A DNA stretch of 5,945 nt from Candidatus Adiutrix sp. (GTDB lineage Bacteria; Desulfobacterota; Desulfarculia; Adiutricales; Adiutricaceae): positions 1 through 5,945 of the forward strand of contig JAITBV010000113.1 of assembly GCA_031283395.1 (NCBI GenBank). The letters are read 5' to 3'. The position numbers and the translations under genes are program-made. Under the pieces are notes generated by a model. The model saw nothing but the letters and a program-made list of their open reading frames with translations. It did not search any database and was not told the DNA's origin. Positions 1-5,945 of this stretch are shown in pieces. Numbering within the stretch: the first letter of the stretch is position 1; each line of letters begins with the position of its first letter.

Positions 1-2444
<2,444 letters not shown>

Positions 2445-2522
2445 GATCAATCCACCCGGGATCTCCGCATAAACGAAACCTCCGAAAGACGGCCCGAAGC
2501 CGAAATTTCCGCCAAATACTGG
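2445..2522 (-). other. Spacer between aroK and the sensor kinase gene
   Basis: These 78 bases on the minus strand carry the kinase translation start region. GGAG (minus strand of 2463-2466) and GGTGG (2452-2456) are possible ribosome-binding stretches, and a two-codon ORF GTG GAT TGA (2455-2447) ends two bases before the kinase ATG. A four-base-pair hairpin (CGGC/GCCG) is too weak to be a terminator. No promoter is clear, so read-through from aroK is plausible. Confidence 0.4.
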
Positions 2523-3056
2523 CTAACGTAAGCCAGCCGCCTCTATTATCTCGGCCGCCACCCGCTCCAAGGGCGCCCGGGCATCAATGACCTGGTGGGC
2601 GGCCTGGCGATAGAGGGACTCCCTTTCGGCCAACACCAAGGCCGTCTCCGCCTCGGCCGGCAGGCCCGTCAGGCCGGGCCGCTGTTCGCTTTCCGGCGCG
2701 GCGGCCAGGCGGGCGGCCAGAACTTCCGCCGGAGCGGCCAGGTGGAACACCCGGCCGGCGGCCCGCATATAGGCCCGGTTGGCGGCCGAAAGGACCACCC
2801 CGCCACCCGTGGCCACGACCCTGGGGGAGCCGCGTCCCGCCTCCCTTAAGGCCTCGCTTTCCAGTTCCCGGAAACCGGCCCAGCCCTGAAGGGCCACTAT
2901 CTCGGCCACGGTCCGGCCATGCTTCTCCTTCAGCCAGGCGTCCGTATCCACAAAATCACAGGCCAGGGCTTTGGCCAGAACCAGGCCGACGCTGGTCTTG
3001 CCCGCGGCCCTGGCCCCCACCAGGAAAATTATGTCCGATCTTGTTTCCCGGTTCAC
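2523..3056 (-). CDS. aroK: Shikimate kinase (AroL-like sequence type)
   Basis: This is a complete 177-residue cytoplasmic enzyme that phosphorylates shikimate at the 3-OH with ATP, the fifth step of the shikimate pathway towards chorismate. Seen: a P-loop GARAAGKT at 14-21 (Lys20), the DTD pair at 37-39 that binds Mg and shikimate, Arg63 in GFRELE, the triple-glycine loop ATGGG at 82-86, the lid QRPGLTG at 125-131 (Arg126), and RESLY with Arg145 near the C-terminus. The length is normal for the family. The stretch DTDAWLKEKHGRTVAEIV and the GWAGFR segment resemble E. coli AroL more than AroK, but the reaction is the same. The start is GTG at 3056, supported by GGGGAG five bases upstream; no better start gives the usual short N-terminus before the P-loop. 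It is divergent from aroE, and the kinase gene follows downstream with no clear terminator between them, so the two may be cotranscribed. Confidence 0.95.
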   Translation of the reverse strand: MNRETRSDIIFLVGARAAGKTSVGLVLAKALACDFVDTDAWLKEKHGRTVAEIVALQGWAGFRELESEALREAGRGSPRVVATGGGVVLSAANRAYMRAAGRVFHLAAPAEVLAARLAAAPESEQRPGLTGLPAEAETALVLAERESLYRQAAHQVIDARAPLERVAAEIIEAAGLR

Positions 3057-3061
3057 GGGAT

Positions 3062-3067
3062 CTCCCC
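3062..3067 (-). promoter_or_regulatory. Ribosome binding site of aroK
   Basis: On the minus strand GGGGAG precedes the GTG start at 3056 by five bases. This is the strongest Shine-Dalgarno match nearby and decides for the GTG start. Confidence 0.7.
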
Positions 3068-3187
3068 GGAGCCTTTGGATTTTAAAGCCTTTTTACCATT
3101 AAACCCGGCAAAAGGCCAGCACAATGTTGACCCGGAGCCCGATCGCCAAAATAAACACTGATTTTTGAGCCATATGATTTGGGCAGT

Positions 3188-3218
3188 TTGACAGCCCGGC
3201 CAAAACGGATAATATTAT
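3188..3218 (+). promoter_or_regulatory. Predicted sigma70-type promoter of aroE
   Basis: A perfect -35 hexamer TTGACA sits at 3188-3193. The downstream AT block (3209-3218) offers two -10 choices: TAATAT at 3210-3215 with a 16-base spacer (4 of 6 matches), or TATTAT at 3213-3218 with a 19-base spacer (5 of 6 matches). Transcription would begin at about 3222-3225, leaving a leader of about 25 bases that includes the aroE ribosome binding site. Which -10 is used cannot be decided from sequence alone. Confidence 0.65.
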
Positions 3219-3237
3219 GGAATCCCGGTCCCCTTTC

Positions 3238-3242
3238 AGGAG
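3238..3242 (+). promoter_or_regulatory. Ribosome binding site of aroE
   Basis: AGGAG lies six bases before the ATG at 3249, a near-ideal Shine-Dalgarno match and spacing that fixes the start of aroE. Confidence 0.85.
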
Positions 3243-3248
3243 ATAGCC

Positions 3249-4112
3249 ATGGTTTCGTTCAGCCCGCCTCAAGTTTACGGCATCATCGGCCAGCCCCTGG
3301 AGCACAGCCTGAGCCCCCTGATCCACACCATAGGCTTCCAAAGCCTGGGGCTGGACGCGGTGCTGACGCCCTGGCCTATGGGCCCGGAAAAACTGCCCCT
3401 TTTTTTCGAGGCCTTTCGCCTGCTGAACTTCCAGGGCGCCTGCGTGACCCGGCCGCACAAGGAGGCTGTGCTGCCCTTTCTGGATGAAATCAGCGACCGG
3501 GCCCGGACCCTGGGGGCGGTCAATCTCATCCATTGGCGGGACGGCCTGATCCGCGGTGACAACACGGACGCCCAGGGGTTCCTGGCCCCCTTGAAAAACC
3601 GGGGCCTTCCCCCCGCCACCCGGGTCCTGCTCCTGGGTGCCGGGGGCGCGGCCCGGGCCGTGGCGGCCGGGCTCCGGGAACTGGGTCTGGGCGACCTGAC
3701 CGTCTGCGCCCCTTCGGACCGCCGACCGGCGGAACTGGCCCGGGACTTCGGCCTTAAGGCCGCGCCCTGGGACCGGCGGGGCGAAATACCCTGCGAAATG
3801 GTGGTCAACGCCACGCCCCTGGGCCTGGCGGGACGGGGCGAAGGCGAAACCGCCTACCAGGCCGAATGGTTCGCCGGCCGCCCGGGCCTGGCCTACGACC
3901 TGGTCTACACGCCCCGGATGACCCGTTTTCTGGCCGAGGCCCGGGCCGCCGGCTGGGAGACCATTGACGGCCTGGCCATGTTTATGGGCCAGGCCGAGGC
4001 CCAGTTCCTGGCCTGGACCGGCCGCCGCCTGCCCCCGGAAGCCGGGCGGAAAGCCGCCGAAGCCCTGGACGGTCCGGCAGCCACTTGCCAAAACCGGACC
4101 AGACTGTTATAA
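3249..4112 (+). CDS. aroE: Shikimate dehydrogenase
   Basis: This complete 287-residue cytoplasmic enzyme reduces 3-dehydroshikimate to shikimate, normally with NADPH, the step just before shikimate kinase. Seen: the substrate loop GQPLEHSLSP at 14-23 (Ser20, Ser22), GACVTRPHK at 63-71 with the catalytic Lys71, GAVNLI at 89-94 (Asn92), GDNTDAQGF at 103-111 with the catalytic-pair Asp107, the Rossmann glycine loop LLGAGGAARAV at 128-138, VNATPLGL at 186-193, and GLAMFMGQAEAQFLAWTG at 241-258 (Gln248). Length is near the family norm with a short C-terminal tail. Two departures from the usual motifs are visible: Cys65 stands where GxNVT has Asn, and APSDRR (154-159) replaces the NRTxxR motif that contacts the NADPH phosphate. 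The ATG has a good ribosome binding site and promoter. ahbC starts seven bases after the stop, so they are likely cotranscribed. Confidence 0.95.
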   Translation: MVSFSPPQVYGIIGQPLEHSLSPLIHTIGFQSLGLDAVLTPWPMGPEKLPLFFEAFRLLNFQGACVTRPHKEAVLPFLDEISDRARTLGAVNLIHWRDGLIRGDNTDAQGFLAPLKNRGLPPATRVLLLGAGGAARAVAAGLRELGLGDLTVCAPSDRRPAELARDFGLKAAPWDRRGEIPCEMVVNATPLGLAGRGEGETAYQAEWFAGRPGLAYDLVYTPRMTRFLAEARAAGWETIDGLAMFMGQAEAQFLAWTGRRLPPEAGRKAAEALDGPAATCQNRTRLL

Positions 4113-4113
4113 T
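4085..4113 (+). promoter_or_regulatory. Predicted internal promoter for leaderless ahbC mRNA
   Basis: TTGCCA (4085-4090) and TATAAT (4108-4113) are separated by exactly 17 bases, at the very end of aroE and across its stop codon. The first hexamer matches the sigma70 -35 consensus in 4 of 6 positions; the second is a perfect -10. The standard distance places +1 at 4120, the A of the ahbC ATG. Such a promoter could express ahbC and hemB independently of aroE. It rests only on sequence match, but an exact TATAAT at the right spacing is unlikely in DNA this rich in G and C. Confidence 0.55.
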
Positions 4114-4119
4114 AGAGGG

Positions 4120-5313
4120 ATGATTGGCATCTCGAAACTATACTGCGGCACGGTGGAGCCCTCGGACGTCCTGCGCTATGGCCGCCACTCGGCCGCCCTG
4201 CCCAGCCACCTTTTGCAATTTTCCTCGGACAAAAAACCCGTGGTGGTCTGGAACGTGACCCGGGCCTGCAACCTGACCTGCGGGCACTGTTACGCCGAGG
4301 CCGACTCCGGCCCGGCCCCGGACGAACTGACCCGGGCGGAAGCCCTGAGGCTGGTGGACCACCTGGTCGAATACGGCACGCCCGTCATCCTGTTTTCCGG
4401 CGGCGAACCCCTCCTTCACCCCCACATTTTCGAACTGATCGAAAGGGCGGTCAAGGGCGGGGTCCGGGCCGTGCTGTCCACCAACGGCCTGTTGATAGGC
4501 CGGGAAACGGCGGCCCGCCTGTCGGGCCTGGGCCTCTCCTATGTCGGCATCAGCCTCGACGGACTGGAAGCGACCCATGATGAACTGCGGGGCCGCCCCG
4601 GCCTGTTCGGCCTCACCCTGAAAGCCATCCACGCCGCCCGGGAAGCGGGCCTCAATGTCGGTCTGCGCCTGACCCTGAACCGCCGCAACCTCGCCGAGCT
4701 GGATGATCTGTTCGACCTCCTGGAAAGGGAGGACCTGCCCCGGGTATGCTTCTACCACCTGGTGGCCGCCGGCCGGGCCCGCCGAATGGGCCAATGGGCC
4801 TTGAACCACGCCGAGACCCGAAAGGCCGTGGACATAATCGCCGAACGGACCGAGGATATGTTCCGGCGCGGCCGGAACCGGGAAGTTCTGACCGTGGACA
4901 ACCACGCCGACGGCCCCTGGCTCTATCTGAAGAAAAAGCAGGCCGGCCAGGCCGAACGGGCCGCGGCCATCCTGGAACTTCTGCGCCTCAACGGCGGCAA
5001 CAGTTCCGGCCACGGCTTGGGGGCCGTGTCCTGGAACGGCCTGGTCCACCCCGACCAGTTCTGGCGTTCGGTCCGTCTGGGTTCGGTGCGGGAACGCGAC
5101 TTCGCCGAGATATGGAATGACCAGGGCAATGAGCTTCTCCAGGCCCTGAAAAACAAAAAAGACCACGTCACCGGCCGCTGCCGGTCCTGCGCTTTCCTTA
5201 CGGTCTGCGGCGGCAATCTCAGAGCCCGGGCCGAGGCCGCCACCGGCGACCCCTGGGGTGAAGATCCGGCCTGCTATCTCACTGACGAAGAAATAGCGAT
5301 AAATTTGCAATAA
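4120..5313 (+). CDS. ahbC: 12,18-didecarboxysiroheme deacetylase, radical SAM (alternative heme pathway)
   Basis: This complete 397-residue cytoplasmic radical SAM enzyme is recognised as AhbC, which removes the two acetate side chains of 12,18-didecarboxysiroheme to give Fe-coproporphyrin III in the siroheme-dependent heme route. Seen: the AhbC-type N-terminus MIGISKLYCGTVEPSD, then LPSHLLQFS and VVWNVTRACNLTCGHCY, with the cluster cysteines Cys50, Cys54 and Cys57 binding the [4Fe-4S] that cleaves SAM. GGEP is at 94-97, STNG at 120-123 and ISLDG at 144-148. Near the C-terminus Cys354, Cys357, Cys363 and Cys385 look like ligands of an auxiliary iron-sulfur cluster, as expected for this family. 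The start is fixed by the family N-terminus and the lack of upstream start codons that keep it; GAGG lies only one base before the ATG, too close for normal Shine-Dalgarno use. Immediate linkage to hemB supports a tetrapyrrole role. NirJ and AhbD are related alternatives, but the N-terminus fits AhbC better. Confidence 0.9.
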   Translation: MIGISKLYCGTVEPSDVLRYGRHSAALPSHLLQFSSDKKPVVVWNVTRACNLTCGHCYAEADSGPAPDELTRAEALRLVDHLVEYGTPVILFSGGEPLLHPHIFELIERAVKGGVRAVLSTNGLLIGRETAARLSGLGLSYVGISLDGLEATHDELRGRPGLFGLTLKAIHAAREAGLNVGLRLTLNRRNLAELDDLFDLLEREDLPRVCFYHLVAAGRARRMGQWALNHAETRKAVDIIAERTEDMFRRGRNREVLTVDNHADGPWLYLKKKQAGQAERAAAILELLRLNGGNSSGHGLGAVSWNGLVHPDQFWRSVRLGSVRERDFAEIWNDQGNELLQALKNKKDHVTGRCRSCAFLTVCGGNLRARAEAATGDPWGEDPACYLTDEEIAINLQ

Positions 5314-5315
5314 GG
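5312..5315 (+). promoter_or_regulatory. Likely ribosome binding site of hemB
   Basis: AAGG overlaps the ahbC stop codon (TAA at 5311-5313) and lies seven bases before the TTG at 5323. It is a modest match, but it supports the TTG start and suggests translational coupling to ahbC. Confidence 0.45.
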
Positions 5316-5322
5316 CGCTGAA

Positions 5323-5945
5323 TTGAACCCTGTTCCGCCCATCATCCGCCCCCGGCGGCTCCGCCGGGGGCCGGTTTTGAGAAAGATGCTCCGGGAGGTG
5401 GTGCTGGCCCCGGAGGACTTCATCTATCCCCTGTTCGTGATCCCGGGAGAGGGTCTGCGCCGGCCCATCGCCGCCCTGGCCGGCCAAAACCACCTTTCGC
5501 CGGACGAGGCGGCCCGGACCGCGGCCGAAGTTTTCGCCCTGGGCGTGCCGGCCGTCATCCTCTTCGGCCTCCCCGCGGCCAAGGACCCGGTCGGCGCCTC
5601 CGGGGCCGACCCGGACGGGCCGGTGCAGTCGGCCATAAGGGCCATAAAGGCGGCCGTGCCGGAAATGCTGGTGATAACCGATGTCTGCCTCTGCGAATAC
5701 ACCGACCACGGGCACTGCGGCCTCATCCGCGAGGGACGGGTGGACAATGACTCCACCCTGCCCCACCTGGCCGCCCAAGCCCTGAGCCACGCCCGGGCCG
5801 GAGCCGATATGGTGGCCCCCTCGGACATGATGGACGGCCGGGTGGGGGCCATCCGGGACCTTTTGGACCGCGAAGGCTTCCAGGAAACAGCCATCATGGC
5901 CTACAGCGTCAAATACGCCAGCGCCTTCTACGGCCCCTTCCGCGA
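5323..5945 (+). CDS. hemB: Porphobilinogen synthase (delta-aminolevulinate dehydratase), zinc type, 3' part cut off
   Basis: HemB condenses two 5-aminolevulinate molecules to porphobilinogen, the first common step of tetrapyrrole synthesis, in the cytoplasm as an oligomer. The window holds 207 codons of an expected 320-330. Seen: the N-terminal RPRRLRR motif at 9-15, FIYPLFV at 33-39, the zinc-binding DVCLCEYTDHGHCG at 120-133 (Cys122, Cys124, Cys132), VDNDSTL at 140-146, APSDMMDGRVGAIR at 165-178, and IMAYSVKYASAFYGPFR at 191-207 with Lys197, the first of the two active-site lysines. The second, Schiff-base lysine lies beyond the edge. The cysteine triad marks the zinc-dependent class. The start is taken as TTG 5323: the first in-frame ATG (5386) would lose the conserved RPRRLR stretch, and an in-frame stop at 5311 rules out a longer protein. 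The usual SMPG segment reads ALAG here (51-54). In known sulfate reducers hemB also neighbours ahbC. Confidence 0.93.
   Translation, partial: MNPVPPIIRPRRLRRGPVLRKMLREVVLAPEDFIYPLFVIPGEGLRRPIAALAGQNHLSPDEAARTAAEVFALGVPAVILFGLPAAKDPVGASGADPDGPVQSAIRAIKAAVPEMLVITDVCLCEYTDHGHCGLIREGRVDNDSTLPHLAAQALSHARAGADMVAPSDMMDGRVGAIRDLLDREGFQETAIMAYSVKYASAFYGPFR
5349..5370 (+). repeat. Perfect inverted repeat (GC hairpin) inside the start of hemB
   Basis: CCCCCGGCGG (5349-5358) and CCGCCGGGGG (5361-5370) are perfectly complementary around a CT centre, followed by CCGG and four T (5375-5378). In RNA this would form a very stable hairpin 26 bases after the hemB start codon. It resembles a short intrinsic terminator or attenuator but encodes the conserved RPRRLRRG segment, so part of the symmetry may come from arginine codons. 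The structure is seen in the sequence; a regulatory role is inference. Confidence 0.6.

Larger units (their letters stand above)
3057..3248. other. Divergent aroK/aroE intergenic control region
   Basis: These 192 bases separate the two divergently transcribed shikimate genes and are clearly richer in A and T than the flanking coding DNA. The plus-strand promoter for aroE is at the right end. For aroK, minus-strand hexamers such as TTTAAT (3099-3104) and TAAAAT (3080-3085) exist, but none has a convincing -35 partner, so no promoter is called. The region also contains a possible 24-codon minus-strand ORF (3099-3173) without a ribosome binding site. No riboswitch or strong hairpin was recognised. 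Confidence 0.6.

Noticed and set aside
2480..2510. Small hairpin between aroK and the kinase as a terminator
   Set aside because: The minus-strand CGGC/GCCG stem has only four base pairs and no T run directly after it, so it is too weak to call.
3099..4091. 330-codon open frame on the minus strand
   Set aside because: It mirrors aroE, which has all family motifs on the plus strand; only its last 24 codons lie outside aroE and these are discussed separately.
4120..5313. Identification as AhbD, NirJ or a generic SPASM peptide-maturase
   Set aside because: The N-terminal MIGISKLYCG and LPSHLLQFS blocks and the hemB linkage fit AhbC better, and there is no small precursor peptide gene beside it.
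4138..5790. 550-codon open frame on the minus strand
   Set aside because: It is antisense to ahbC and hemB and spans both genes. Its composition is Gly, Gln, Val, Ala and Pro rich with no motif, a codon-bias artefact of the real genes.

Overview
This GC-rich window suggests a member of the Desulfobacterota or a related anaerobic, sulfate-reducer-like bacterium. The main clue is an ahbC gene followed directly by hemB. AhbC belongs to the siroheme-dependent (alternative) heme pathway known from sulfate reducers and methanogens. A large two-membrane-segment sensor kinase of a type common in these bacteria fits the same picture. The taxon is inferred from gene content; no marker gene such as 16S rRNA is present.

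Layout. On the minus strand, positions 1-2444 hold the first 814 codons of a membrane-bound sensor histidine kinase: TM1, large periplasmic sensor, TM2, HAMP, PAS, HisKA. It runs off the left edge before its ATPase domain. Upstream of it and in the same direction lies a complete shikimate kinase gene (aroK, 2523-3056). A 192-base divergent intergenic region (3057-3248) carries a good sigma70-type promoter for the plus-strand genes. On the plus strand come aroE (shikimate dehydrogenase, 3249-4112), ahbC (12,18-didecarboxysiroheme deacetylase, radical SAM, 4120-5313) and the first 207 codons of hemB (porphobilinogen synthase, from a TTG at 5323, cut by the right edge).

How the genes fit together. 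aroE and aroK encode consecutive steps of the shikimate pathway (3-dehydroshikimate to shikimate to shikimate 3-phosphate) and are transcribed divergently from a shared control region. HemB makes porphobilinogen, the first pyrrole of all tetrapyrroles, and AhbC acts late in the same route, turning didecarboxysiroheme into Fe-coproporphyrin III. The tight spacing aroE-7 nt-ahbC-9 nt-hemB suggests one plus-strand transcript.

Points of interest. A near-consensus promoter inside the end of aroE would start transcription exactly at the A of the ahbC ATG, giving a leaderless mRNA. A perfect 10-bp GC hairpin followed by four T lies within the first codons of hemB. The kinase has an unusually large periplasmic region with a distinctive second half. 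AroE has an altered NADP-recognition motif. I found no RNA gene, mobile element, CRISPR array or defence system.
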